Assembly: GCA_001247695.2 (NCBI GenBank)
Contig: LGRX02014109.1
Location: forward strand, 1-47,799
DNA: 47,799 nt
DNA from: Cymbomonas tetramitiformis
Lineage: Eukaryota > Chlorophyta > Pyramimonadophyceae > Pyramimonadales > Pyramimonadaceae
Direction: 5' to 3'
Shown here: positions 19,769 to 29,655 of the stretch, one piece after another
Layout: each line of letters starts with the position of its first letter
Position numbering within the stretch: position 1 is the first letter of the stretch
Position numbers and translations under genes: made by a program
The notes under the pieces: generated by a model
The model's database searches: none
What the model saw: the letters and a program-made list of their open reading frames with translations, nothing else
Told to the model about the DNA's origin: nothing

Positions 19769-21113
19769 AGTCCGTTACGCGAAACCGTATCATGAAGACA
19801 GTGAGGTTGCGGCGATCCTTCAAGGCTTCCACCTCCTCCACGGACAGGAATTGGCACAGCGAGTGACCAGATGCTGTGGCCATTCGTGTAGCGTCGTAAT
19901 CTGACTCTGTTGGGGATGGGGGCACCCACCCAGGAGCCCGAGGCAGAGGACCCGCCCGCGGCGGACTCGGAGGCGTAGGAGGTGGGCCTCCCGAAGAAAT
20001 TGACGGGGAGCCACGCGGAACACGGACAGAGTTCGCCCATGAGCCAACGTTGGTCATGGCAGGCGATGCGGAGGGCGACCTCCTACGGGGAGGGCTGCTG
20101 TCAAGATCCGACGACACCAAATCCTCGGTCTCATGGCCGCTGGATGAAGGCGACGGAGTGCGAGCGTACGCCATGCGCGCGAAGCGAGATGGCGAATGGC
20201 CACTGCGCCTGGCCCGAGACGGCCCCGCGACAGCTTGAGATGGTCGTGCACTCTGCGACGAACGAGGTGGCGAGTGGCTGCTCGACCTGGCGCGAGATGG
20301 CCCTGCGACAGCCCGGGATGGTCCTGCTCCCGCGGCAGGAGCAGGTGGCTGCGCAGGGGCTCGCTTGGTGAGCCTGAAGTTGGCCAAGTTGTTGGGCGGT
20401 GGTGGCCTACGCTGCGCATCTGCATTGAGCGCATCTTGGCCCTGCCGCCTGGTGTTGGATGCCTTGAGCATCTTCCTCATCTCCCCCAAGCGCACGTACT
20501 CTTGAGCAGCGGCATTCTGGGAGAACACCCTACCAGTTCCCCCAAGACCATCCCCCACCGGGTAGTACTTGGTGCTCGAACCCAGAACGATGAGCTCCAG
20601 AGGTGGCGCTATGCGGCCATATAGATCGTACTGTTGGAGGACGCCAGTCGAGAGGGACTCTATGTCCACCGGGCGGAGGTACCTGAGCAGCTGGTACGTC
20701 CAGACACCAGCGCTCTCATACCAATGAGGGAGCTGAAGCTCACCCAGCAACTCCTCACTGTTGTACACTCGCGCATGATCCAGCGTGCAGCGCATCAGCT
20801 CGAGGTGCTGCGTGGCTGTACTTGGTTGTACACAGAGGACACGCTCCTTCAGATCCCACATGAGGGTGCCAGCGACCTCGCCACTGGGGTACGTAAACAG
20901 CTCCTGGAGCGTGTGCTGCAGTCGCTGGATTGAGTTGAGGCTATCGAGCGCTCTGCCTTCTTCCCTGGGCTTGACGACGTCTTGCTTGTTGGCAGGGGAT
21001 GACACGTGTGTCATATAGCTCCCCTTGAGCACCCAACAGTCATTATCCTCGTCGTGATCCAACTTCTGGTCCACATACAGCCAGTTAGGGGGCAACAGCT
21101 GTTCCACCATCAC
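19551..21113 (-). CDS. Element 1 ORF of unknown function, overlapping the gag-protease stop
   Basis: 520 codons in the -1 frame relative to Gag-protease. Its first ATG overlaps the TGA (TGATG), so it could be made by reinitiation or by -1 frameshifting. Residues about 1-190 look globular (LPPNWLYVDQKL, HTLQELFTYPSGEVAGTLMW, LLRYLRPVDIESL). About 240-400 is a Ser/Pro/Arg-rich disordered region with repeated AGPSRA phrases. About 425-510 is basic (CRQRRIMYQLGVCNQERG). No known domain. Extra ORFs here are not standard in Ty3/gypsy elements. Confidence 0.6.
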   Translation of the reverse strand: MMVEQLLPPNWLYVDQKLDHDEDNDCWVLKGSYMTHVSSPANKQDVVKPREEGRALDSLNSIQRLQHTLQELFTYPSGEVAGTLMWDLKERVLCVQPSTATQHLELMRCTLDHARVYNSEELLGELQLPHWYESAGVWTYQLLRYLRPVDIESLSTGVLQQYDLYGRIAPPLELIVLGSSTKYYPVGDGLGGTGRVFSQNAAAQEYVRLGEMRKMLKASNTRRQGQDALNADAQRRPPPPNNLANFRLTKRAPAQPPAPAAGAGPSRAVAGPSRARSSSHSPPRSSQSARPSQAVAGPSRARRSGHSPSRFARMAYARTPSPSSSGHETEDLVSSDLDSSPPRRRSPSASPAMTNVGSWANSVRVPRGSPSISSGGPPPTPPSPPRAGPLPRAPGWVPPSPTESDYDATRMATASGHSLCQFLSVEEVEALKDRRNLTVFMIRFRVTDYDQCRQRRIMYQLGVCNQERGLRMRRRPGITSQVERKHNKTIDRVRGQGLASPSWGTDDVFRPPGGHDFSLG

Positions 21114-24100
21114 CCACTTCTGCTCGAGGCCACGAACTCCACGCAGACATGCTCCTGGGAAGGTCTGGCTGGTATGTCCTCAGGGAGCTCCTGAAGGATG
21201 CGGCAAAGACGCGCCACATGGTGCCGGTCCAGGTACAGTCTCTGGTCCGCCCAGTTGTGGTCAAGATGAACGTCCAGAGGTGGACGACCCCCGGTCAACT
21301 GGCTATCGGTGACCCACTTCGTGCGCCCACCCACCCAGGGGTTTGGTGCTGCGTAAAGTTGCGCAAGCATGCGCTCTGACCCTGCCAGCTCGACGGACGT
21401 CAGTGACGCCAGGTAGCTCCTTCGACCTCCTTCAAGCGAACATGTGTGAACGCGAGATGCCGCCTCGACCTCTGCGCGTGTGGCGACTCGGGGTCTAGGG
21501 GGCGCAGCAGATGGCCCTGACGAAGGCATCGGTGACCCCACCGGCGACTCATCGTCGTCAAGGATGTGCTCAGACCGAATCCCAGAAGCAGCAAATCTCT
21601 CCTCCCTAGTGCTCGGGGGTGGGCACCCCAGCCATTTACACTCCGTCTCATGCCCAAAGATCTCCGATTGTAAACATACCACCGGGTCCAACCTCCTGGG
21701 CTGGTGAGGACGCTTGGGTGTCGTCATGTCGACCAGCGGAAGAACCACCTCAGCATCCATGCCCAAAACCTTCGGTGCATGCGACACGGCCACGCAACTT
21801 CCCAACTTGATGTCAATCATCAGGGAGTTCTTCAGCGGCCCAGTGCCTATCAACAGGTCCCAGGAGTTCTCAGCCTCGAAGGTCACGAAGGCGTACAACC
21901 GGTGAAGCGTCATGTGCGGCGTGCCCGCAGCCAAAATGACGTCCACGTAGCAATAATGGGTGAACTTTGTGGGACTGTTGTCACATCTGGTGACCTTGGC
22001 GCCGGTGGTGGCTTCATAAATTGTGAGACCCAGCCGCCTCACAACAGAGATCGAGATGATGTTACAGTTGGCGCCGGTGTCCATGAGGATTGCCCGGTAC
22101 AGCATAAGCTCGCCACCAGATGACACCAGCGCAAGCCCCTCATATAGAGTGGCATTCTGCAACTTGCAGATGGGCTGCACTTGAGCCATCAATAGCACCT
22201 GCTCGTCGGTCAGATGCTGCGTCATCTTTGCCCTCAGTGCGTCGTAGGCGGAGGTCTTGATGGTACCAGCTCGCACATGTCCATGGTCACTGAAGTCAAC
22301 CACCCCCAGATCGTCCACGTAGGCAGCAGCTGCACATCGAGCGGCGGCGCTGTCGACCACCCCGTTGGGCATCTCGTCCAATGGCACTTCCTCGGTTGCA
22401 CCATGTCCTGAACCGTCTGCTTCCCTTCTTACTCCTTGCGTCGCTGTGGCGTGCGTGTCTTCCAACTCATGCTCATTGACCTCGGTGGGCTGTTCGGTTG
22501 CATCATTCGGATCCTTGCCCATGAGCTCCTCCAGCGCCAAAAGGTTCTCGATGTCCTTCGGGAGATCGATGGCGTTCTGGGATATCAGGATGGCAGCAAT
22601 CTGCGAGCAGGCACGCACGGAGCTGCGAAGATTGGATGCCAACAGGTGGACCTTCCTGCTGAGTACGTCGGGAGGAACGGCCCTAGGCACCTGAGCGGCC
22701 CTGTCGAACTCCTCCGGCGTCTTGACCTGGAAGCCCCGCATCTGCTGAGTGCTGCCCAAGGCGACAGCGGCGCTGGCCTGGAGACTCGGTGCGTGATCGA
22801 TGCCAACACCATGACCACCTTCCAGCCCACCCCCAGCAGGGCAGTCCTGCTCATCCTCCTCGTATTCAGCCTGTTGGGTGAAGTTGGAGTCGTACTCGGT
22901 CTCCGCATCGCTGGCCTCTGATCGGGCCTGTGCATCGGCGATCTTGTCATCCTTTGGAGGTGACCCTGCCTGGAGGCCTGACAATTCTGCGGCGAGTTTT
23001 TCCTTAACCTCGGCACTGGCAGCCACTTGCTGCTGCTGCTGCTGTGGCTGCTGCTGCTTGGCCTCAGGAAGCTTAAGCCACTCCTTGGTGGTGATCCCCA
23101 TCTTGTGCTTATCAAAGCGGTGCGCGATGTTGTAGGCGCGCATCTGGGCATTCTTGACCTCGTCCGGCCACTTGGAGTTCTGCCTGTCCTTATGGAAGTT
23201 GGGCGGCACCCGGGCATCACGACACCCCGTGTAGCAGCGCTCTGGAGAGTGGGGCAGGCGCGTGAAGCACCAGTCACACTGAAACTTCTTCGAAGCATCA
23301 GGTGGTGGCACCTTGCTGTAAGAAGGTTTCTGACGCTCGGCATTGTTCGCTTCCCTCGCAGGCTTCTTGGCGTCATCGCCACCATGCTGTGCCTGCTCCT
23401 TCTTCTTGGGGTCCCTGCGTCTGTCCCCAGTCTTGGAGGCAGAACCCGAGCGCCTCATGGCTGACACCAGTGCAGACAGGTCAAGCCCCATCTGCCTGGC
23501 CTCGAAGCAGGAGTACACGCAGTTGAGCCTGCGAACCAGCTCCTGCTGCAGTGTGAGGGCCCAAGCCTCTGCATCGTTCTTGAGCTTGTCCTGCACCTCC
23601 ACGATCACCTCCAGGTCCTCCCAAGTGACCCTGTTGGGGGCAGGATGGCTGACACGCAGCTGCTCGGACACGCGATCTCGGTATTCTTTGATGCGCAGGC
23701 CCTTAATGCATTCCTCGATGTTCTGCCTGACGACGGAGTCCTCCACCCTCCTGCCGGTGTTGAGAGCTGCCTCCCTGCGACGACAGCTCTTCACGTAGGC
23801 GAGGCCGTCCTGCTCGTTGGTCTGCGGCTTGGCGATCAAGAGATCCTCCTTCTCTTTGGTGCCCTTCATTAAGAATTTAGCTTCGAGCTCTGCAACAAAA
23901 GCCCTCAAGGCCCAAGAGTAGTGAGAATCTTCAGTGCCATCTGGCCCCGTGAGACCCTTCGTGGAGGTTCCCTCGCCTGCCCACTCATCAGACGCCTCGC
24001 CATCCTCATCACCCTCCTCGAACACCTTACAAACTGCCCAGGTTGACCCTGGCGCCAGCTCATGAAAAGGAGGCTGCGCACAACGCACGGATCCCTGGTA

Positions 24101-24634
24101 GGCATCTCTCATGGTAACGTCCTTCAGGACATGGCAAGCGTGTGAAGCCATGAGGCCATTCCTCAGGTAGGCAGCGCACCACCAGTCATAAGCGACTGAG
24201 GTGGAATGGTCATCCCCTGCTAGAAACGATGGTATGCTGTCCCACAATGATCTGTAGTCTGGTCTGGACCCAGCGAAGGCCTCCTTCTGCTGCTGACTGA
24301 GCGCATGGTAAGATGCTGACTTCATGTACCTACGCTTCCTGGCCTCAAAAGCCCGCTGGACTTTCGCCACCATGTCCACGAAACGCCTGATGAAGAGCGC
24401 TCTGTCCTCACTCTTACTACCGGTGTACTGGAGTCTGACGTCTTCCTTGTCAAGTGAGTGGCTCTCCTTCTCATAGTGATCCATCTCGTCTACGTCGTCA
24501 AACGCAAAGAGAAACTGGTTTGCAGGCGCTGAGGCTGCTCCTGCTGCTGCGAGTGCTGTTGCTCCTAGCGCTGTTGCTGCTGGAGATGGCGGTGCGGAGG
24601 GAGTGGTTTCTGAGCCCGACCCCTCTGCGCTCAT
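21110..24634 (-). CDS. Element 1 Gag-protease polyprotein
   Basis: 1174 codons, starting MSAEGSGSETTPS. Residues about 60-420 are helical and charged, as in retrotransposon Gag capsid. A Cys-rich motif follows (FQCDWCFTRL ... CYTGCRD, near 23270), a zinc-finger-like nucleic-acid-binding site that is not the CCHC knuckle. After a Gln-rich linker (QQQPQQQQQQ) and acidic regions, residues about 840-930 form a retropepsin-like aspartic protease: LYRAILMDTGANCNIIS with D852, and the matching LLIGTGPL. The last about 200 residues are a linker. Length is at the upper end for a Gag-PR. The ORF has no internal stop, unlike the downstream pol part. Confidence 0.8.
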   Translation of the reverse strand: MSAEGSGSETTPSAPPSPAATALGATALAAAGAASAPANQFLFAFDDVDEMDHYEKESHSLDKEDVRLQYTGSKSEDRALFIRRFVDMVAKVQRAFEARKRRYMKSASYHALSQQQKEAFAGSRPDYRSLWDSIPSFLAGDDHSTSVAYDWWCAAYLRNGLMASHACHVLKDVTMRDAYQGSVRCAQPPFHELAPGSTWAVCKVFEEGDEDGEASDEWAGEGTSTKGLTGPDGTEDSHYSWALRAFVAELEAKFLMKGTKEKEDLLIAKPQTNEQDGLAYVKSCRRREAALNTGRRVEDSVVRQNIEECIKGLRIKEYRDRVSEQLRVSHPAPNRVTWEDLEVIVEVQDKLKNDAEAWALTLQQELVRRLNCVYSCFEARQMGLDLSALVSAMRRSGSASKTGDRRRDPKKKEQAQHGGDDAKKPAREANNAERQKPSYSKVPPPDASKKFQCDWCFTRLPHSPERCYTGCRDARVPPNFHKDRQNSKWPDEVKNAQMRAYNIAHRFDKHKMGITTKEWLKLPEAKQQQPQQQQQQVAASAEVKEKLAAELSGLQAGSPPKDDKIADAQARSEASDAETEYDSNFTQQAEYEEDEQDCPAGGGLEGGHGVGIDHAPSLQASAAVALGSTQQMRGFQVKTPEEFDRAAQVPRAVPPDVLSRKVHLLASNLRSSVRACSQIAAILISQNAIDLPKDIENLLALEELMGKDPNDATEQPTEVNEHELEDTHATATQGVRREADGSGHGATEEVPLDEMPNGVVDSAAARCAAAAYVDDLGVVDFSDHGHVRAGTIKTSAYDALRAKMTQHLTDEQVLLMAQVQPICKLQNATLYEGLALVSSGGELMLYRAILMDTGANCNIISISVVRRLGLTIYEATTGAKVTRCDNSPTKFTHYCYVDVILAAGTPHMTLHRLYAFVTFEAENSWDLLIGTGPLKNSLMIDIKLGSCVAVSHAPKVLGMDAEVVLPLVDMTTPKRPHQPRRLDPVVCLQSEIFGHETECKWLGCPPPSTREERFAASGIRSEHILDDDESPVGSPMPSSGPSAAPPRPRVATRAEVEAASRVHTCSLEGGRRSYLASLTSVELAGSERMLAQLYAAPNPWVGGRTKWVTDSQLTGGRPPLDVHLDHNWADQRLYLDRHHVARLCRILQELPEDIPARPSQEHVCVEFVASSRSG

Positions 24635-24639
24635 ATATT

Positions 24640-25215
24640 CCGTGTCAAGGTCCTGACTGGCCCGCTCTCGTGCCAGCCGTCGTGCCTCACGTTCTCTGGA
24701 ATGGACAGAAGCAGCGCTTGGCTCTGCCTCGCCCTCCGTGGTGAAGTACTGTGTTGATGCTCAGCCAACGGGACCAAGGAAGAGTCCCCCCTCTCAGCGC
24801 AAAGCTCGTTCCCCAGTAGACTGGAGGCTTGACTCAGACTGGCTCAGGCCAGTGCACTGAGTGCCCCTGGATTCGCCTTGCTGAACAAGTGAAAGAACGA
24901 AACGCGTGTGGGCAGCGAACGCCTAAAGGTCCAGCACTGTGCTTCAGCGCTCTGAATCAGCAGCAGATGCAGAGTATTCGTGCGAGGAAAGTTAAAGCTG
25001 GGCCAGTGTGCTGAGCACTTCTGGATTAGCTGGGCCAGAGTTCATCAAGAGCACAATGACAGTGAGGGCAACTCCACAACACCAAGAAATAGCACTGATA
25101 TGCAGCGGTGTGAGCTAGGCCAGTGTGCTGAGCACCCCTGGATTCACAACACCACTGCTAATCAAGGAAACCATGGCTGGCATGTAAGTTCACTCCCCAG
25201 TCCAGTCCAGTAAAC
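24640..25215 (-). repeat. Element 1 leader with three copies of a GGCCAGTGTGCTGAGCAC block
   Basis: Near 24846, 25003 and 25113 the block ggccagtgtgctgagcac is followed by ccctggatt or a close variant; the first copy is more diverged. The copies are about 110-160 bp apart in the presumed untranslated leader upstream of gag. The 5' LTR expected to the right of here was not found. Confidence 0.6.
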
Positions 25216-26140
25216 AAGTACCAGGTCGCTGACAGAGTTGGAAGCTACATCCGGGTTTTTTCGACCCGCATAGTCTACGTAGATTTGTGGGTTTTAGACA
25301 ACTGCTGTAAACATGCGCACTATCACTCCGGGTTATGTAAATTTACAATGGAATATAGCTTATGTAAATTTGCCACATTCAAGACACATTTGATATATAT
25401 GTGGGGAGTAGGCACCCTTAACATTTCTTTTGTAGTTGAGACAGATGCCGAATGTATATGCAATATATGCGGCCCCCGTAAACATGCGCACTATGACTTC
25501 ACATCCCGTAAGTATGCAGCAAATTTGCACCTATAGCAAATATGCAGCAAATTTGCACCTACAGCAAATATGCAGCAAATTTGCACCTGAAGCAAATATG
25601 CAACAAATTTGCACCTACAGCAAATATGCAGCAAATATGCACCTACAACATATAGGCTGGGCATATGCACTCTTGGCAAAAATACATACATTATGCATAA
25701 ACTGCAATTATGCTTGAGATTCCTGGGCGTGTAACTATGCAGAAAACATACACTTGCCACATATATGCTTGCAGTAGTCACATGTCGCAAATATGCTGCA
25801 GTGTCCGGTGTATGTAAATATGTAGCAATCTTACGCATATTGTATGGTTACAGTGGACAAACACCCCTCACATACATGTGCTAGAATTACATGAGCCACA
25901 TATATGCAAGTTTCAACAAAGTATGCAAGTATGTAGCAAATAATGTGCATATCTTTACAAAGCGTGTTACATCACACTAAACTAATGTGACTTGTAAGAG
26001 CAAATAAGTTGATGTATATCCAAGAGTACACGTAGTCCACTATTGTGGTTTACTTCAAGCTGAGTGTGTACTAGTACCTAGCAGGGTGAGTGTCACACTA
26101 CACAACGATCAACTATTACTTCGATACTATGATTCAACTT
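25216..26140. repeat. AT-rich intergenic DNA with an AAATATGCA / GCAAATTTGC tandem repeat
   Basis: From 25515 to 25650 a unit of about 36 bp (gcaaatatgcagcaaatttg, then cacctacag) is repeated about four times. The word atgca and the palindrome gcaaatttgc stay frequent to about 25950, along with taaacatgcgcactat at 25307 and 25483. No protein-coding feature is evident. Confidence 0.7.
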
Positions 26141-26142
26141 TC

Positions 26143-27681
26143 TCAGCGCTCGAAGGGCTCCTCCAAGTCAGCCAAATCCGACATATCGCTGGATGGTATC
26201 GGCCAAGCTATTTTGCTCTTTGGAGCTAATGCGCTTGTGGTAAGGTTATAACCTTCCACCTTAATCACCCACTCCCAATATGATTGAGCCAGCCACGCAC
26301 CGGACTCCACCTGCATACCATAAATATTTGCTTAGGACAAGTTGATAGCACATATTCAAAGGTTTTGCACAGAACACATACAATAATGTCCTCACCTGCG
26401 CTTCTTGTGCTGTCAAGCGTTGAGGAGCATGGGTCGTGAGATATTCCAAGGCCCACCCACCGATGCCTTCTGTGCACAACAAGTTGCTATAAACACAAAG
26501 TAATAAGAACGCAATGGTCTTGGTGGTGAATTTTTGCAATAAGCTTGGGTCTCCTCGGTTTCCTAGCTTTTTACTCGGTGGAAATACTTGTTGGACCACC
26601 TCCATAAATAGAGGGTTCCCTAATGGATCACTGGCGGTCTTGTGCCACTCCCCGCCTGCATATACAAATCAAGCCGAGGAAGTCATAAACACATAAACCC
26701 GAAAGTCCTTGTACAAACGTCAAAGCACCACACTTTAGGCCACAATTGCAGTCAAAGCGCCACGCTATGGGCGCAATTCGTGGGAAGCCAATTACCTTGA
26801 AGGGAGTTGACACTTGCCTTAGGGACAAGCTTCCCACCAGTACTCGTAAAGTACTCATTGTAGATAACAGGCACAACCTTTTTAACCTTCTTAGCCACCA
26901 TGTGCCTCGTGTTATTGCGCTGTGAAGTATTGACCTATATTTGCACAGCAAGTACATTTTGAAACCACTTCCACATATATCACTTTCAAATATACCCTCA
27001 TAACACGTTTGCCATATCAGAAATAACTTACCTTGTCATGTAGATCCTTGAATCTAGCCTTGGTTTCCGGGTTCGTTCGTGCTTTAAGAATGTTGGGTTC
27101 GTTCAACAGGAGGAGAACGCAATCTTTCGTATCTTGGAAATACCATCCCTCAGCATGGTTCTCCATGCATAACCGGGTGACCAACGTGATCGTCTTGGTG
27201 TCTATTTCTTTACCCTGACAAGCACTCATCGTGGTTGAGGCACAATATATCATACCTCTTGTCAAGAGACATACGCCATACAATAATCTCAAGTTGTATA
27301 CTAAAGCCACAAGCACAAGTTTGAGAAAATACTTACCCCTTGGACACTTGCTAGTGCCGGCTGGTTGTTGACAACCTCCTTGTTCAAGAGCTCCTTTAAC
27401 AGCCTGTTGTGTTCTTGTGTCTCGGTGTAGTTGTTTTGCATCACGGATATCAACTCACTCATTTGTTTTGCGTGGTTATCATGCATATCTTCGACAGCAA
27501 ACTGTACGAGCTGCGTCAATTTAATGAACGTCCAGTTGTCCCCCCCAGGTTTGAAAGCTCGGTTGGGCCTAGTAGCAGAGAAAGGTGCCACTGCCACTTC
27601 CTCAAAGGCCCCCTCCAATCGCACAGGGGTCTGAAGGGCTGCTGCACCCCTCAAGATACCACGAGACTGCGCTCCCTCTTC
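26143..27681 (-). CDS. Five-exon gene of unknown function
   Basis: Minus-strand exons 27681-27337, 27214-27032, 26919-26796, 26655-26396 and 26310-26143 (TGA). Every intron begins GT, several of them GTAAGT or GTAATT, ends in CAG, and joins in frame, giving about 359 residues. The open frame also extends upstream to 27750, past a 25-bp tandem duplication at about 27690-27740, so the true start is unresolved. The N-terminal part has a helical Gln/Asn-rich segment (ISVMQNNYTETQEHNRLLK); the middle is basic (HMVAKKVKKVVP); the C terminus is acidic and ends DLEEPFER. No domain is recognised. It lies tail-to-head downstream of the kinase gene on the same strand, so both could be cargo of one mobile unit or neighbouring host genes. 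Confidence 0.65.
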
Positions 27682-27902
27682 CTGCAGGGGTAAAGCACAC
27701 TCATATTCATGGCGGTAAAGCACACTCATATTCATGGTTACACGATACATATAGCGACAGACGTGCGATAGTCATATGTTTCCACAAAAAACCAAACTTC
27801 CCATAGTACACATAATTTATACATACACACTATCGTGTCTTGATACACAAAAGGTTAATACACTTCTTACATATTTCACTAGTTACGCGTATTAGTTCAA
27901 AA

Positions 27903-29081
27903 TTACGCTAGAGTAATAACATCTTTTACCATACTGTCACTAAAAACTTGGAAGAGTACACTAGCTGTCGGTCTCGCACTCCTTGCACCAAAACAATTCA
28001 TGATGTGGGTGGCTATATCACGATCAACATATGGCGCATATGTCTCACACTCTGTCTTCATTTCATAAACATCTTCGGTCCCAGCACTCTTGGGGATGAG
28101 CACATCCAGCAAGAGGAAACCTACGGCATACATATCCGATGACTTGCTCTTACAGTATCCATTTCCTGTCTCTGGCGCGATCCAATATGCACGTTTCAGC
28201 CTTTTGGAAGTCTCTTCCTCGCTAAGGTTTGCATACAGGGACGTTGTCTTGTCTACAGTGTTTGTGACACTAAAGTCGATGATAGAGACAGTGACACCAC
28301 TTAGACCTAGTGCTTTTTCAAGAACTAGCACATTATTCCCTTTCAGATCACCGTGAACGATGTCAAGCGCGTGCATATCCTTCACGCCACTCAAAAGTTG
28401 AAGGCAAATGTCTCGCCTAAGGGAAGGTGAGGGGTTGTGCTCTTTGATAAAGTCCCATAATGTGTTTCCTCCATAAGGGAAGACGACGAAAGGATAAACG
28501 TGCCCCTTGCAGTTTCGGAGGCCATACCCTACTGGTGGGAACACGTGAGTGCTGCCTTTGCTTAAAACTATGGCAAATAGCATCTCATGAAGCATATCCG
28601 TGTACCGGCCCTCCTTAAACTCCTTTAAGACAACATGTTGCACTCCTAGAAGCATATTGGTTGACACCTTTCCAAAAGTTCCAGCTTTACTATTCGTACT
28701 CGGTGTGCGAACCACATCTCGATACTCCACCTCTCGCATACCCACTTTACTAGCTACGTAGTGCACGTGCTTAACTCCGGGACGCTTGTTGTGAAGCTTG
28801 TCTATCGCACTTAACGCTGTAGTGTCACCACCTAAAGTCACTGGACCAACTTGTTTACCTCCAACCCATGTGTTCAAAGATATGAAGTGCGACTGGCTTC
28901 CGGATCGTGTAGGGACTAGAAGGCCTGTAGGCTTTGCCACGACTGGAGGTTGTGCTAGGACAACATGCTCGGCTACGACTTCAGGCTCTGCCAAGGGTGT
29001 GGTCTTCGCAAATCCTTCTCTACACGTATTTTTCTCACGCAAATCCTTCTCTAGACGTTTCAAGTATCTCGCCTTGCGCAT
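27903..29081 (-). CDS. Ser/Thr-type protein kinase with DFS in place of DFG
   Basis: Intronless, 392 residues from ATG at 29081. After a basic N-terminal segment (about 1-125) comes a complete kinase domain: Gly-rich loop AGTFGKVS (about 132-139), VVLKEF with the ATP-binding Lys (about 153), catalytic loop HGDLKGNN (about 243-250), IIDFS (about 268-271) and APE (about 303-305). The HRD Arg is replaced by Gly, which is common in non-RD kinases and points to activation-loop-independent control. The DFG Gly is Ser. The catalytic Asp, Lys and Asn are present, so activity is plausible. It is divergently oriented to the Plavaka-type transposase that starts 1.6 kb away. Substrate unknown. Confidence 0.85.
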   Translation of the reverse strand: MRKARYLKRLEKDLREKNTCREGFAKTTPLAEPEVVAEHVVLAQPPVVAKPTGLLVPTRSGSQSHFISLNTWVGGKQVGPVTLGGDTTALSAIDKLHNKRPGVKHVHYVASKVGMREVEYRDVVRTPSTNSKAGTFGKVSTNMLLGVQHVVLKEFKEGRYTDMLHEMLFAIVLSKGSTHVFPPVGYGLRNCKGHVYPFVVFPYGGNTLWDFIKEHNPSPSLRRDICLQLLSGVKDMHALDIVHGDLKGNNVLVLEKALGLSGVTVSIIDFSVTNTVDKTTSLYANLSEEETSKRLKRAYWIAPETGNGYCKSKSSDMYAVGFLLLDVLIPKSAGTEDVYEMKTECETYAPYVDRDIATHIMNCFGARSARPTASVLFQVFSDSMVKDVITLA

Positions 29082-29188
29082 GCTTACTCTCCCCCGACAA
29101 CGTTTTTTTTTTATAGGTTGCGAGGAAGGTACCTATGTCACCCACACCTCCCACGTGTACACCGGTCACGTGTGCTCCTCGTAAAGAA

Positions 29189-29536
29189 CTAAACACGATG
29201 GAAATGGGAATTTACCGTTCCTCCATTACCCCCTTCTTCGTCGTGGCTCCTGATCCCGGTCCCGTTGCTGGCCGAACCTCCACTGTGAGACATCTCACTT
29301 CCTTCGCCCCTTACACCGCACTCGCGAGCTTGCGGAGGCAGGCCAGATTGGTCAGGTTCGTTCGTGTCATCTTCGGACTCAGAGCCACCACTAGCACCAT
29401 CGCCTTCATTGGTTATAGCATCGCGTGTACCACACCTGCGTTTTTCCGCACGTGCCAGCGCCCCCTTCCGTGCTTCCACGAACTCCTTCAGAGGCGATGA
29501 TTGGTCGCGCCCTCTCTTGCTTCTCGTAGCTGGCAT
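29189..29536 (-). CDS. Small charged hypothetical protein upstream of the kinase
   Basis: 115 codons from ATG at 29536. The start has a basic cluster (MPATRSKRGRDQ) that could act as a nuclear signal. The rest is low-complexity, rich in Gly, Ser, Glu and Asp (DGASGGSESEDDTNEPD), and likely disordered. It ends about 100 bp before the kinase ATG, on the same strand, and might be a first exon or uORF of the same transcript. No family recognised. Confidence 0.4.
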   Translation of the reverse strand: MPATRSKRGRDQSSPLKEFVEARKGALARAEKRRCGTRDAITNEGDGASGGSESEDDTNEPDQSGLPPQARECGVRGEGSEMSHSGGSASNGTGIRSHDEEGGNGGTVNSHFHRV

Positions 29537-29655
29537 TCCTCCTCCTCCTATAAAGCACCAAATACAAACAGCCGCTTCAGTATGTATACAACCAGTTGTC
29601 GCAAAGGTTACACGAATCATTTGTCCTTACATCAGCGTAGTTATTACTTGTGCCG

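Larger units (their letters stand above)
10915..25215 (-). mobile_element. Element 1: degenerate Ty3-like LTR retrotransposon with two methyltransferases
   Basis: Minus-strand order: leader, Gag-protease (24634-21110), unknown ORFs (21113-18872), membrane segments + reverse transcriptase (18884-16794), RNase H (17011-15599), C5 cytosine methyltransferase and integrase zinc finger (15737-13773), integrase core + PHD finger + second methyltransferase (13881-11692), polypurine tract, 3' LTR. The order RT-RNase H-integrase is that of Ty3/gypsy. Adjacent domains lie in different frames at about 16870, 15645 and 13880, each explained by a small indel. Element 2 in the same contig reads through 2709 codons without a break, so decay is more likely than general sequencing error. 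The right boundary is approximate. Confidence 0.8.

Noticed and set aside
11692..24634. Element 1 as an integrated giant-virus or phage fragment
   Set aside because: The methyltransferases alone might suggest that, but Gag, aspartic protease, YVDD RT, RNase H and DDE integrase in Ty3 order, with an adjacent LTR, fit an LTR retrotransposon.
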